64,000 bases of DNA from Lumbricus terrestris (Eukaryota; Annelida; Clitellata; Crassiclitellata; Lumbricidae), in NCBI GenBank assembly GCA_949752735.1, contig OX457038.1:63649470-63713469 (forward strand). Reading direction: 5' to 3'. Positions 11,933-24,541 of the stretch are shown in pieces. The stretch's first letter is position 1; every line of letters begins with the position of its first letter. A program made the translations under genes and the position numbers. The notes below the pieces were generated by a model. That model made no database searches. It was not told the DNA's origin and worked only from the letters and a program-made list of their open reading frames with translations.

Positions 11933-13156
11933 CAGAGTCGGATTAACAAATGTGGGGGCCCTGTTCAGTAAAATTGTGGGGGCCCCAACCTTATAGAAGG
12001 ACGACGAAAATTACCCACAAAACCTAACTGTTGTAGGCCTATTCAACGAATCAGCATTCGTCTATTATTCATTATTTCTATTTTCACGATCTCAACATGT
12101 CTTGTAGTATACCAGTCTAGTGTCAAAGTATACATATGTTACAGCTCAATGATAATTACTACAGTGATTCATGGTCAGACATTTTTCTGGAATGGCCAGT
12201 GCACTGCATGGTACAAGCATACAGTGCAGAAGCGATTTTATGCCACAAATAAATTCTTGGTAGAGGAAATTTCTGGCGATCTGGTGGCAGGACAACGACC
12301 ATGGCAGGGCAAAGTTTTTTTACCAGGGCATTGACCCTGATTTGCCCTCGTGTAGCACTGTAACTTATTACAAAACTAGCATATATTGCCACGCTTTCTC
12401 CAGTGGGAGACCCTGGCTCAAGCTCCATCCCACCAATGTGAACTTTCACCCCGCTTCTGTATCTCTGTATGGGCCGCCTTTCACTGCGCTCAGCTACCCG
12501 TGGAGACTTCCTTGCCACTTTTTAGCGTACTATCACCACGCAGTGAGGAACATTTCTGGTAATGGGTCTAACTATCTGGAATAGCCTTCCTGTGGGTCTC
12601 ATCTCGCTTCTCCATGACTCTGCAGGCTCTTTCTTTCGTCTTCTTAAGGCTTTCCTTTTTGACCAAACCTGGGTTGGGAGTGCCTCTGAGTCGATTTCCT
12701 AATATGGACTCTATGTAAATTGATGTGATTGATTGTTTGAATTCGTAAAAACATGTATACTGAGCCCGCAGCATACACAATAATTAATTATAGACCTAAT
12801 GACTCCATTTCATAATGCGTTGCATGGCACTTGACTTCTGATCTGAATAGGCAAACCGTAAGTGTTTAAATAAGCAATAAAACTTATAGCTGTTACTAGC
12901 ATTTCTCACCGATTTCAATATCAATCTGCCTGTTAATGGAGACTGCATAAGGGCCCCCACACATGTACAAAAGTTGAATATGTTAAAAATAGTAGTTTTT
13001 GAATAAGTTTGCAATTTGTTCAGAGATTTAAGCTAATTTTTGCTATAGCAATATTATAAACAACGATGAAAATATTCCTATTGTATTTGTGGGGCCCCCT
13101 AAAGTGTGGGGCCTCTGTTCGGCCGAACATATTGAACATGCCTTAATCTGGCCCTG
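11933..13156 (+). mobile_element. hAT-like composite element with captured LINE tail
   Basis: Ends are CAGAGTCGGATTAAC on the left and TTAATCTGGCCCTG on the right. Related to 5253-6340 and 18688-19647. It carries a diverged LINE ORF2 tail in plus orientation near 12400-12680. A clear 8-bp target duplication was not found, so the hAT assignment rests on the ends only. Confidence 0.6.
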
Positions 13157-13319
13157 GCGGCTCCTAAAGAGTACCAGGGGCACTAACTAGACTACATTTG
13201 TTCCGTTTTAAATCAACACCAGCCACTATAGTATACCGCAGAAAAATTATTAGGTCACCTAAAATTCTTGGCGACACTCAGATTGCTCAGATGGGCGCAA
13301 TGGGACCAGTTCGTACTCT

Positions 13320-13575
13320 TTCAGGATCTGACAAGGCTCCCTCATTTCAGGTGTTGTCAGTTCTTTGCCTGCATACGTGATGCGTTGTGCTGGTTGCCTG
13401 TAACCAAAAGTATCTAGTATCCTTAGTTTAGTGCCATCTTACCAACGCACAGTTGCCGGCCATTTGACCCCAGTTATGCCTATGCTATTGGATTGTGGTA
13501 AGAAATTACCCGGAGCATCAGGAAAGCGCTCTTGAACTTTGGATAGGTTTTCGAAAGCGCCATTAGGTAGAACTA
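13320..13575. repeat. dispersed repeat, second copy of 4115-4305
   Basis: See 4115-4305. This copy contains an inserted block (13364-13452) that recurs inverted at 16264-16351. Confidence 0.6.
13364..13452. repeat. 88-bp repeat, inverted partner at 16264-16351
   Basis: CTTTGCCTGCATACGTGATG through ATCTTACCAACGCA is found inverted with nearly perfect identity 2.8 kb away. The pair encloses the LINE debris at 14.2-16.3 kb. No target duplication is visible. Confidence 0.7.
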
Positions 13576-14165
13576 GGCACCATAAATGAACCTTGCAGAA
13601 CTGTTTGAAAGCAAACATTGTAACGAAAATTCAATTCATTACTATATAGCTGGGTGTCAATGGGAAAACCCGGAAGGAACCAAGATGATCCTGTTGTACA
13701 GAATTAGTCAAACTGGAACAATATGAAACTGACTATATTTGACAGAATTAAATATTGCAGAAAGTTCAATATCCATAGTCAGAACATTCACAGGATCACT
13801 GGAAAATTTCCAATACCATGTCAGGGATAATTACTGTACGATATCAGAGGAGAAAATCCTATATGCCATTCATGAACGGCTGCAGTTTTCTCTGGAGAGG
13901 GAACAAAGTCGTGTTTCTCTGTTTTTCCAGCTATAAAAACCCATTTGTATAACTTTTCATCGTGTCATTGTGTTATCAAATCGGTACATAATAATTGTGC
14001 ATTTACAATAATTATATACATTTATTTATTCATTCTGTGAACCTATATATCCCCACTTCAAGAAAGCCACTCAGGTGCGCTCCCACCCAGTCACGAAGAA
14101 GGTAAAAAGACTTCCGGGATTTATGAAACAAAGTTTGACTTTTTCATTCATTCATTTCAAGAATT
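13576..14165. other. intergenic, nothing recognised
   Basis: No coding or transposon signal beyond short AT-rich stretches. Confidence 0.4.
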
Positions 14166-14188
14166 TATATAGCGCCTCTTCAAGAAAT

Positions 14189-16030
14189 TCACTCAGAAGC
14201 GCTCCCAGTCCAACCACGGTGAAACAAAAAAGTTTTAAGGAGCTTGCAGAAGAGTGATGAGTCAACCCTTGGTAGCAGGCGCACCTGCAACGGGAGACTA
14301 TTCCAGACAGATGGACCTACAACTGAGAAAGCACGACGCTGACAGGTTGAGATTTCAACACGTGGGACCAAAAGCTTCCCGCTAGAGGCAGAGCGAAGGG
14401 CTATGCGAGCCAGGACAACAGATACTGGACAGCAGAGCTCAAAAAGATAAGTCCGAGCACAGCCAAGGAGACAACGCCAAACCAGTGAAGCAATTCTGTA
14501 CTCGATGCGCTGTGATATAGGTAGCCAGTGTAGAGTATCACGCATGTATGATGAAACAGAGGCATATTTAGGGATTCGCCCAATAAGCCGGGCTGCAGAC
14601 CGAAGAACACGGTCAAGTCGGGATATCAATAATTGAGGCAAACCAGCAAGAATAGAGCAACAGTAGTCCAAGCGGCTGGTGACAAAAGCATGAACAAGAG
14701 TAGCAGCAGAATCCTCTAATAGGGAGCGAGAGATGACCCGTAGCTGAGGAATTTGGTAGTAACAGCCACGAGTCAGCTGATTGACATGTTTTGAGAAACT
14801 AAGTTCTTCATCCAGTGTAACACCCAAGTCCCGGACAGAATAAAAAAGGTAACACGGGGAAATGCTTTAGCCACGGCACTATCAGATAGTTTAAGTACCC
14901 CTCTCGGTACTAAGGGCTAGAGGTCCCTGTGTTTGGGGAGGTACGGGGAAGATCTTACTTGCTAACTCACAATGATAGCCTAGCTAGTAAAGAAGACACA
15001 AGATTAGTTTTCATATAAAAGTATTATTATTATATCAACTTCAGATCAATTCAGCCCAGCAAGAGTATCATCTGCAACTTGCTAGTCTAAACTCATCCTA
15101 TCAGTATTAATTATTAATATTTATTTCCTTAAGCTAATTCACACCGTTCTTACCCCTAAGTCTTAGAACAGGCTACCTAACTAATGCTAGTATTAAGTAG
15201 CGACTCAGATTAAGAACGAAGTTGTTACTCGTGATGAACCCTCAACTCTGTCTGCTACAGACGGTTTGTCTTACCACTAGGTATCAAACTCCTATCCCTT
15301 CCTTTATCCAGGCTGACCGCCTGGAATTATCGGTTACATGGCCTTATATATCATAGCTACTTGTATAGCGCACAGTTGACAGCCAATCGTGTTCTAGAGC
15401 TGTTCGCCATTGGATCTGTGTCCTGGCTTCCCCGCGCTACAGCCAATGAAAATAGACGATGTATGCTTGTGTGTTCCCATGATTGACACTATGTATATAT
15501 ACTCTGTATCCCACTACACTCAAGTTATGCATCCCTATCTATTATGTGTGTTCCCTACGTCTGCCTATTTTCTCCTCATTATAGCACAACGATCAACATT
15601 TGCCAGTCGCCTACGTCCACCCAACCAGATGAATTGAGTTTTGGAAGCATTAAGTATATGAGGCGGTTAGAGGCTAACCAGCTAGCCAGCTTATCCATAG
15701 CATGACACATTTGCTGGACCACTGTCAGAGCATGGTCAGGGTGGCAGTGGGTATACGCCTGAACATCATCTGCGTACAGCTGGTGAAAAAGACCACAAGA
15801 TGTCAGCAGTGATCCTATGCCAGACGTATAAATAATATAAAGCAATGGTTCCAAAACAGAACCCTGAGGGACTCCAAAAGGGGCAGGAACCCAGGCAGAT
15901 CTGGGTGTACCAAAGCAACAGAATTGGTGCGTTCAGATAAAAAAGAATGAAGCCATTTAAGAGGCTGATCCACAAAGCCAAAAGAGGTAGAAAGGCGTTG
16001 GAGGAGTATGTTATGATCAACGCAGTCAAA
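14189..16030 (-). pseudogene. LINE ORF2 reverse transcriptase, C-terminal half, interrupted
   Basis: Reading leftward: the palm region (16030-15577) has LFDCVDHNILLQRL and the catalytic YADD motif (YADDVQAY). After an insertion (14871-15576) the tail follows (14870-14189) with LGVTLDEELSFSKHV, SRLDYCCSILAGLP and RRAFSVVGPSVWNSLP. The upstream endonuclease is missing and the palm contains frameshifts, while the tail is open over 212 codons. The pattern fits the CR1/L2/Rex group of LINEs (inference from motif style). It is a dead 5'-truncated copy. Confidence 0.85.
14871..15576. mobile_element. about 700-bp insertion in a LINE, unclassified
   Basis: LINE codons end near 15577 and resume near 14870, so this block is an insertion. 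It has no reading frame and no clear terminal repeats or target duplication. Confidence 0.5.
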
Positions 16031-16089
16031 AAGCCGAGCTGACATCAAATAAAGCCAGAAGAGAGATGCGGCCTGTATCCATAGTTGTG

Positions 16090-16262
16090 AAGTATAATAA
16101 ACACAGCCTTGACGGCGCCCATTCCAGATGGACTGCCCTACAACCGAGAAAGCTCGGCGCTGCCTGGCAGCTATGCGAACCCATGGAACTAGGAAATGCC
16201 CCATCATAACGGAGCGAAGAATCCGACGCCCCTCAACGTCCGAGATTGGGCGGCAGAGATTG
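16090..16262 (-). pseudogene. second LINE ORF2 tail fragment
   Basis: The minus strand reads GHFLVPWVRIAARQRRAFSV and then VVGQSIWNG, the same C-terminal motif as in the adjacent LINE. It is a separate short fragment fused to the palm region of the neighbour. Confidence 0.7.
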
Positions 16263-16464
16263 CGTTGGTAAGATGGCACTAAACTAAGGATACTAGATAC
16301 TTTTGGTTACAGGCAACCAGCACAACACATCACGTATGCAGGCAAAGACGAATTTAGGAATTCGTCCAATGAGCCGAGCAGCCAAGCGCTGAACCATCTA
16401 ATCGTGCCAGGACGATTATTAGGCCTGTAGTTACCATATTTTCTTTTACTTTTTTCTTGTATAG

Positions 16465-16794
16465 AATGCAGCAGTGGTCGTCCTTCCAAGTCCGAGAATT
16501 TACGGATACGCAACGAAGTCGTCAACATGTACAAGTCGTTCGTGTCCGAAGTTGATCCGAAGGACGTCCTTGATCTTCTCATTCAGAAGAGGGTCATCAG
16601 CATCGAGCGGAAGGACGAGGTGATGAGCAAGGTGACTAAGCAGGACAGATGTAGAGCTCTACTTGATCAGCTGTTCATGTGCTCCAACGATGAGGCGTTC
16701 CTGGTCCTGAGGCAGGCACTCGATGAACATTATCACTGGTTCGTCGAACGCATCGATGTGTCAAAGTCTGCAAACAACGAAGTCATCAGTTCAG
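16465..16794 (+). CDS. internal exon encoding a CARD (death-fold) domain
   Basis: A good acceptor (pyrimidine-rich tract ending TTGTATAG at 16464) and donor (TCAG|GTGGGC at 16794/16795) bound an open 330-bp exon. It starts and ends in phase 1, so it can be spliced without frame change. The product has the helical pattern of a caspase-recruitment domain: DPKDVLDLLIQKRVISIERK, then DRCRALLDQLF, then FLVLRQALDEHYHWFVERI. CARDs act as adaptor modules in apoptosis and innate immune signalling. The next visible exon with matching phase and codon style is 26095-26403, which encodes a coiled coil. CARD plus coiled coil recalls CARD9/CARD11-type or BCL10-linked adaptors, but orthology cannot be claimed. 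The first exon and remaining domains are not in view. Confidence 0.7.
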
Positions 16795-17123
16795 GTGGGC
16801 GTACATGCATGGTTGCCGTTGGTTACTCCTTGTGTTTATAAGCTTTGTTTCCAGGCATTTTTTTCTCTTAATATCTTACTTTTGTGTACCAATAGCCTAA
16901 TCATAAGAATAATTACAAATAGGAAACACAATCGCACTCTAGAGTATTATCGTCGGATCCATACAAAACAAAACTTTTGCAAGGTTAGGTTCCACTATAT
17001 AAATTGTATTCGTTATTAGTATTCAGATATCATGATGAAAATAGTCCAAATCTTGTATGTATATATGCATGCATGCATGTATGTATGCATGTATGTATGT
17101 CTGCATGAATGTATGTACGTATT

Positions 17124-17124
17124 C

Positions 17125-17157
<33 letters not shown>

Positions 17158-17278
17158 TGTATGTATGTATGTATGTATGTATGTATGTATGTATGTATGT
17201 ATGTATGTATGTATGTATGTATGTATGTATGTATGTATGTATGTATGTATGTATGTATGTATGTATGTATGTATGTAT
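17124..17278. repeat. (ATGT)n microsatellite
   Basis: Near-perfect ATGT tetranucleotide array. Long MYVC/IHTY frames here are artefacts. Lies in the CARD-gene intron. Confidence 0.95.
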
Positions 17279-17850
17279 GAATTGTAGTATCTTAGGTCTG
17301 CAGGATGATGGATGATATAGTGCGGCAGAGAGAGAGAAAGGGAGATTGAAGGACACAGGGAGAAGGACAGAGTGAAAGAGTGGTAAAGGAAGTAGGTTAT
17401 ACGGCAGATGAACAGGACAGAACAGGTCAGACAGGCACAAGAGAGAGAGAGAGAAAGAAAGGAAGTGAGAGAAAGAGAGGTAGACAGAAGAATAGACAGC
17501 AAGGAGGCAGAAGGATCGGGCTGCAGGCCAATTGGAAGCAAACGGAGGTAGGCACTACTATTGATTGGCAACGAGGCAGAAAGGCTAAGAGTGTGCAGTG
17601 TGGATGGAGTGACAGGAAGCCAGCGGCCAAATGAGGGGGTTTAAAAGGGCACAGCAGAGCAGAAGAGGGTGGTGAATAAGTCGAATTAGAAGCCTTGTAA
17701 CAGTCAGCGAGTTGGGTCGTCTGAAGTAGTATGAATACTGTCGAGAACGTCATTTAAAGATATGAAATAAACTCGTAAAATCAACCAGAGTTAGTTCCTC
17801 AGCAATCTAGTCAACTAAACTCGTATTCGCCGAGTGACGAGAGAGACAGT
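17279..17850. other. purine-rich intronic sequence
   Basis: GAGA-rich sequence between two ATGT arrays. No gene seen. Confidence 0.4.
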
Positions 17851-17852
17851 AC

Positions 17853-17854
<2 letters not shown>

Positions 17855-17883
<29 letters not shown>

Positions 17884-18110
17884 TGTATGTATGTATGTAT
17901 GTATGTATGTATGTATGTATGTATGTATGTATGTATGTATGTATGTATGTATCTATGTATGTACGTATGTACGTATGTACGTATGCATGTATGTATGTAT
18001 GTATGTATGTATGTATGTATGTATGTATGTATGTATGTATGTATGCATGTATGTGTATGTATGTATGTTTGTATGTATGTATGTGCATGTATGTATATAT
18101 GTATGTGTCC
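17855..18110. repeat. (ATGT)n microsatellite with interruptions
   Basis: Second ATGT array, about 255 bp, with GTAC and GCAT variants near 17960-18100. Confidence 0.95.
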
Positions 18111-18117
18111 ATGTGTG

Positions 18118-18650
18118 GCGGACTGCCGTTGAGCCCGACGTCTAAGCGCTCACGGCCCGGAATCAACTCTCCATTACCAGGACACCGGGAGCCACCCGAA
18201 TCGTAGCCTTGCATAACTAAAGTGTTAAATTGCGTGAGGTCCCTACCTACAGTGACGGTGGAGGAAGGCCCTAGTTCGATAGCCTCTCGAAGGGGAGAAA
18301 CACTATAAAGTTCGTTTTCGGACTCCCACGCTTCTTCTTTCTCAGTCGCCGGATGGGCAACGTCCTGAGGATGGCCAACCTCCAGAACAGGTTTCGCTGG
18401 GCTACGCTTAGTGCTTCCCATGGATCTTACTACGAGCTTTTTCTTCCTACTCAAATAATCATAACCTCTACGCACCATAATGTCGCAACCAGCGGGATTT
18501 CGCCAATAACAGGAGACACCAAACGCTCTCTATCCACCGATGACCAGAGGAGCCTAAAAAACATCCACTTTACGGGGCTCAGTGCTAGGCTTCGCCGCGG
18601 GTACATTGCTACCTATTCGACAATTACCAACTAGAAGAAAACCATACTTA
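18118..18650 (-). other. open stretch of unknown origin
   Basis: On the minus strand 18478-18118 is open for about 120 codons (starting MVRRGYDYLSRKKK), with balanced composition, before running into the microsatellite. Nothing similar is recognised. It could be a retroelement gag fragment or chance. Confidence 0.3.
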
Positions 18651-18687
18651 GCTATCCCTAGGCAATACCGGCAAAATCAATCAACAC

Positions 18688-19647
18688 CAGGGCCGGATTA
18701 ACAAATGTGTGGGCCCTGTTCGGTAAAACTGTGGGGGCCCAAACCTTATAAATTCTTGGCTATGAAAATTTCTGGTAGACCTGCGGCAGAATAACGGCCA
18801 CTCGGCCAGGGCAAATGGTTTTTACCTGCAGGGCATTTGGCCCGCTGTGCGTGGCGCCAACACTATTTACAAACTAAAATATATTTTCGCGGTTATGCAA
18901 GTAGTAGACCCTGGCTCGAGCTCCATCCTGCTTATTTGCTTTCACCCCGGTGTCTGTCTCTCTGGACAGTCGTTCACTGCGCTCAGCTGCTCGTGTAGAA
19001 TTCCTTGTTCTTTTTTCGTGTGCTGTGACCATGCAAAGACGAGCATTCTCGGTAGTGGGTGCAGTTATCTGGAATAGCCTCCCCGTGGTCCTTTCGCTTC
19101 CTGTGACTCTGCTGGCTCTATCTTTCGTCTTCTTAAGCCTTTTCTTGTTGACAACGCCTGCGTTGGGAGCGCCTCCGAGTAAAAATCTCTAGGGGCTCTA
19201 TATAAGTGTATGAGATTGATTGAATTCTTAAAAATAGAGTGCATATTGCATGTGGACATAGTCAATGTTATTATCACGCCATTTCACAATGCGTAGTATA
19301 GCACTTGAGTTCCGATCGATCAGGTGATATATTAAGTGTTTAAATAGCCTAAGCAATAAAACGTATAACTTTTAATTACTAGCATTTCTGACTGATTTTA
19401 AGATCAATCTGCCTGGAAACGAAAACTGCAATAAGGGCCCTAACACATGTACAAAAGTTGCATAATGTCAAAGTCAGTAGTTTTTGAATAATTTTGAATA
19501 ATTTGACAATTTTTTCATAGATTTTAAACTCATTTTTACTATTATAATTAGCAATGATGAAAAATTCCTTTTGCGTGTGTGGGGCCCCCTAAAGTGTGGG
19601 GGTCCCTGTTCGGCCGAACATGTCGAACATGCCTTAATCCGGCCCTG
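18688..19647 (+). mobile_element. hAT-like composite element with captured LINE tail
   Basis: Ends CAGGGCCGGATTAAC and AATCCGGCCCTG form an inverted pair. Contains a LINE ORF2 tail (about 18950-19190, RAFSVVGAVIWNSLP). Related to 11933-13156 and 5253-6340. The right flank is an ATA microsatellite, so a target duplication cannot be confirmed. Confidence 0.7.

Positions 19648-19726
<79 letters not shown>
19648..19726. repeat. (ATA)n microsatellite
   Basis: About 26 ATA units abutting the composite element. Further shorter ATA tracts at 19861-19890 and 19964-20001. Confidence 0.95.
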
Positions 19727-19728
<2 letters not shown>

Positions 19729-20099
19729 TATGCAATTAGTATGCAATTGTGGGAAAACAATTAGCACACTATGCTAGTGTTTTGCTATAAGCGTTCACTG
19801 TTCATCAGGCACAACCAGTTGGTATTGCACAGTTTGAATTGGAAATAAATGATGCTTTTCATAATAATAATAGTAGTAATAATAATAATATAGTACTCTT
19901 CGGAGTAGATGTAATAGTAGGAACTTGTCTGTTTTGCAATAAAGGAAGTTGCTCGTATTAGTAATAATAATAATTATAATAATAATAATAATAATAATAA
20001 TACTTTTCTTTAATGAAACGCCTGCAAACGCACTGCGTTGTACATGCATAAGTTAAATAACAATCATAATTAACCTAACATTAATCTTAAAATACTAAC

Positions 20100-20222
20100 A
20101 GAACAGACAGCCTGCAATAATCGGCCTTAATAGCAGCCTACAAAGCATGTCCGCCCTACGGGGCTTGATCTCGCTACTTCTCGCTCTCCATGCCAGCGTG
20201 TTATCCAATGAGCTACCGGGCA
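20100..20222 (-). other. tRNA-derived SINE head
   Basis: On the minus strand, CCGGTAGCTCATTGGATAAC resembles an A box and GAGATCAAGCCCC a weak B box. ACGCTGGCATGGAGA is shared with the SINE head at 11717. Not a functional tRNA. Confidence 0.5.
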
Positions 20223-20667
20223 TATAGAAATTCCGAGACACAGTATAATACAATATAAATTGTATTGTATTATACAATACAATAATTATAACAGAATCTG
20301 TGGCGTACGCGTAGGCCTACCCGCTCCTATAGGCCTACTCAGTATTTGTCGACGTCGCCTGTCTTAGGCCACACAAAACGTCGTTAAAGTTTAACGTTGA
20401 AAGCTGAACTGATATAGGGCCTACGTGTAGCCTCGTCCATTTCTGGATGCATGCAGACCTAAGTCAGAACAAATGAAGACCAGAGACATTAATTACAGTG
20501 GCGACTTGTGTAGGTGAAGTAAAGAATAATATTATCTTTGCCGGAGGACTATATGTTCGGACTTCGGACTGCTTCCGAAAAGTATTCCACTCTCTTTATA
20601 CGTGTTAATTGTGACCTCTTTCAATCAACAACAAACCGTTTTATTCTCATCGCTCCTTGCATTGCAA
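20223..20667. other. intergenic, nothing recognised
   Basis: Contains a short palindromic ATACAATATAAATTGTATTG tract near 20250 and two TAGGCCTA sites. No gene. Confidence 0.4.
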
Positions 20668-20675
20668 CTCCCACC

Positions 20676-23015
20676 CAGGGACGTCATTTGGGGGGGGGGG
20701 GCAGGGGGGGGCATTTGCCCCCCTGAATTTGACCGATTGTTCTTACACATGACATATTTTGCATTGCTTTGCAACGCCACACGTTGTTCAAAATTCCAAA
20801 AGGCCTGTGTCTTCACGATGACCTCTGTGGTTTTGTATGTTCGGGCAGATTCAAGCTGCACACAGTGCACAGTTCATAGCCACAGATACATGTATCAACT
20901 TATGTGTATATTGTGATATTGTCTGCACAGGGAATGAGCTCAGGCTGATACTCCAAAGACGTACAGCTTGTTCCCCCTAGATAAAGTCCCAGGTCAGTAT
21001 AAGGTCACCAGATGTGTGGGTCCTGTCAGCCACACATGTAGTGCAAGCCGACCAATACCCAGTTATAACATGAAGCAGCCAGGCATCTGATGCATGATTC
21101 TCCCTCTGAGCCTTATAAGCACTAGGCCTATAAGCACCCCACCCCGTCTGACCAGACCTGGATCGGATTCGTCAGCCTCCAACACCGGCGACCTCTAGGG
21201 CAAGTAGCAGGCAAAGGACAATGAGCGGGAAGTTCTGAAAGAACACAGCAGAAAGATGTATTACAAGGGCTGACTGCATGCATCAGTTGGGGGAGAGGTA
21301 TGAGTGTGGATTACCAATGTAATGACGGTCAGTAGAGCTGATGATTGGGCTTTCCTGAGAACTGAAGCGAGGATAAAAACGGACCAAAGGACATGAGAGT
21401 TCATCCTGTAAACACTCACAACGATCCACATTCCACACGGTAGGCCTATTATGTGACATCCAATTGAACTGGAAATTTACACAAACTGACTGTTTTTAGT
21501 GCAATGGTTATAGGCAGGTTACTTTTTATACATGAAATCCTGGATTTAAAAAAAAAATTCAGTCATATCTTTTCCAGGTTGATATGATCACAAGCCATTG
21601 ACCACCACTTGAATGATCCCATAGGCACAGCTATAGATAATAACAGTCATTAACCCAAAAGCAAAAATAATTATTGCAGACTTAGTGCATGCAACATGCA
21701 ATATTGCTATGTGAATTGTTATTAAAGACAAATTAAAGCAGTGTCTAATCTGGACCCCTCCTGGGGAGGGGATGTGCCCCCTGCCTGCAAGAAATTTGTT
21801 TGAATTTCCACGGTGCAATGACACCATTTTAGGCTATGGTCTGAACAAAATTGCTCTGTTTGAGTGCTGCTAAGAGTGGTCTAAGGCTTCAAAAATATAG
21901 GTCCACTAAAAATAATAGCAAATTCTTGTTGAGCTTCCACATTGTAATCATAGCATGTAGGATGTTATCCTGACAAAATCACTATATTATTTCAGTGCTG
22001 ATAAAAAGAGCGGTTTAATATATCAATATCAAAATGTAATTATAATTGCAATAATAATTTCTTTGTGTATCAGTTTAGGCAATTCTGTTCTGTTGCTAAT
22101 GGACTATTACAATGAGTAACAGCAGCAGACTGGAGTATAATAATTATTATGTACATGTAAGCTTACTTTGTTGTACTGGAATAAGCTTATCCTTGTTGTT
22201 CAAGACAACACAATTAGTAGAAATGGTTAAACATGGTATACATAGTAAGCAAGAATTGCCAAAATACCAAAATTGGGAAGCATATGTAATAATGATGTTG
22301 TTTTACTAAGTGTCTCAAGGAACAAAACATTTTGAAATCTGACAGTTTGAAATTTGAAAGATTACACTGGATAGTGGAGATAAGACATTTAATGGTAATT
22401 TTTTATTTTTGCAAGTATTAACAGTAAATTATTTTCCATTTCATGATGATGTCATCTATTAGACTATTATTATAGTAAGTAATATCATTATAATTATATA
22501 ATAATCAATAATATTATGGTAGATTATAATGGTCCAGCCCGGTCTATGTAATACAATTCTATGTAATACAATAATGTAAACTGGAACAATGGCCATTATA
22601 ATGTTTCAAATTTTTCTGTGGGTGAAGGTTATTTCTGTTATTTTAATTGTATAAAAATAGTTTTTGTACAAATATTAACAATAAATCCTACTCTTTTAAT
22701 ATGATACTATCATATATCATAGTAAATAATACCATTATTATAATCATATAATGGTAAATAATATCGCGGTATATAATAACAAGTGCAAAACATTTAATTA
22801 TAGTTTATTTAAAGTAGTAGGCATTTAAAATATACCTCATCACTGAATCAAAAAGGCCTATAAGTAGATTTAATAAATATGAGCATGAATAAAACATCTC
22901 ATTTAAGCACAGTTTCGCACATGTTGGCTAAATACAGAATTTACGAAGCTTGTGGAGTTTGGACCCGCGAAAATTTTTTTGCCCCCCCCTGAAAAAAGCT
23001 GAAATGACGTCCCTG
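20676..23015. mobile_element. hAT element, 2.34 kb, non-autonomous
   Basis: Exact 8-bp duplication CTCCCACC (20668-20675 and 23016-23023) and inverted ends CAGGGACGTCATTT, each followed by a run of G (or C on the right). No transposase frame; the interior is AT-rich. The 383-bp copy at 31278-31660 is an internally deleted relative. Confidence 0.85.
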
Positions 23016-23129
23016 CTCCCACCCTTCAACGTGTAGTTAATGTCTAAATAATAGTATTCGCTCATTGCAGCAGTAGGCCTGCTATTTTTTTATCAATACA
23101 ACTCCTAAAGCTTGAGACGAATCCCGATC

Positions 23130-23934
23130 CATAGATTGAGTATTCGCATATTACGAATATTAAGATTTTCAAATATTCACGAATATTAACGAATATTAAA
23201 ACTGCCAACGAATATTATATTCGTAAATTATTATAAATGTTCTTTCAAGAAATTCTTTATTCTTAATTCTTATTTTGTTATTCTTGAAAATGTTTAACTT
23301 TTGCACAAAAATGAATTGTACAAAATTGAGTTAGTCTGCGCATAGACATATAGCCTATCAGTAGGCCTAAGTGACAATAACTTTAATAGATTTATTGTTA
23401 AAAACTTCAAGGTCTCTGCTTGATCTGGCCAATGTGACCATGCGGCATTCATATCACATTCGATACTTAATGTTAGTCACTTTGCCTGGCTTTTGACCAT
23501 CCTCCCCAACTGAAAAGGGGACAGAGCCACCGATTGCAGTTGGTAAGTAGCAGCAATAGTAGGATAAATTATAAATAAACTTTAACTGCCTATAATAGTA
23601 ACTGCACACTGATCAAGTAGTTTTATAACAGTGTAGCTAGATGAGTAAAATATAAATGCCAACGGAGTAAATATAAGTGCCAAGCAAAAATGATCCCGAT
23701 CTCAGCATATTAGGCGCATTGCATATTTTAATCCACCCACGCCCTGGGTACGAGTGAATGTCGTAGAGACATACAGAAACTTAAACTGCTTTAATACCGA
23801 GTAACATTGCGGTTTCGATGGTTGACCTTAATTCGTTAACGAATATTTGTGAATATTTACGAATATTAAAAAATCTTAATATTCACGAATATTTACGAAT
23901 ATTAAAACCTAAAGTCACGAATACTCGATCTATG
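23130..23934. mobile_element. hAT MITE with ACGAATATT subterminal repeats
   Basis: 8-bp duplication TCCCGATC (23122-23129 and 23935-23942). Inverted ends CATAGATYGAGTATTCG. Both subterminal regions hold several ACGAATATT copies, the kind of clustered motif bound by hAT transposases. 805 bp, no coding capacity. Confidence 0.8.
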
Positions 23935-24244
23935 TCCCGATCACAGATCTACCGTCTGTTTAGATAAAAATTCGTTTAATCAATCCCGCTTCTGTTTAGA
24001 CAGCAATTATTTTTCCTCAGTTCTATTCAAAAAAACAAATATTGTTCATCAATCCGACGGAACTTTTTGTCAATCCGACAATACGACCAACGCTGAAACC
24101 CATCCAATGGGGAATAATTTACGACGCTAAAAAACACGTTTACCCTCATAACCGTAATCGTAATCGTAATCTCCAAACTTCTAAAAGTCTCACTGACTTT
24201 CTACCTCTGTCTCTGTCTCTGTCTCTGTCTGGCTCTGTCTGTCT

Positions 24245-24520
<276 letters not shown>

Positions 24521-24541
24521 CTTTCTGTATGTATATACATA

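Noticed and set aside
17032..18206. Long Met-Tyr-Val-Cys and Ile-His-Thr-Tyr frames
   Set aside because: Translations of the ATGT microsatellites; same for 32570-32901.
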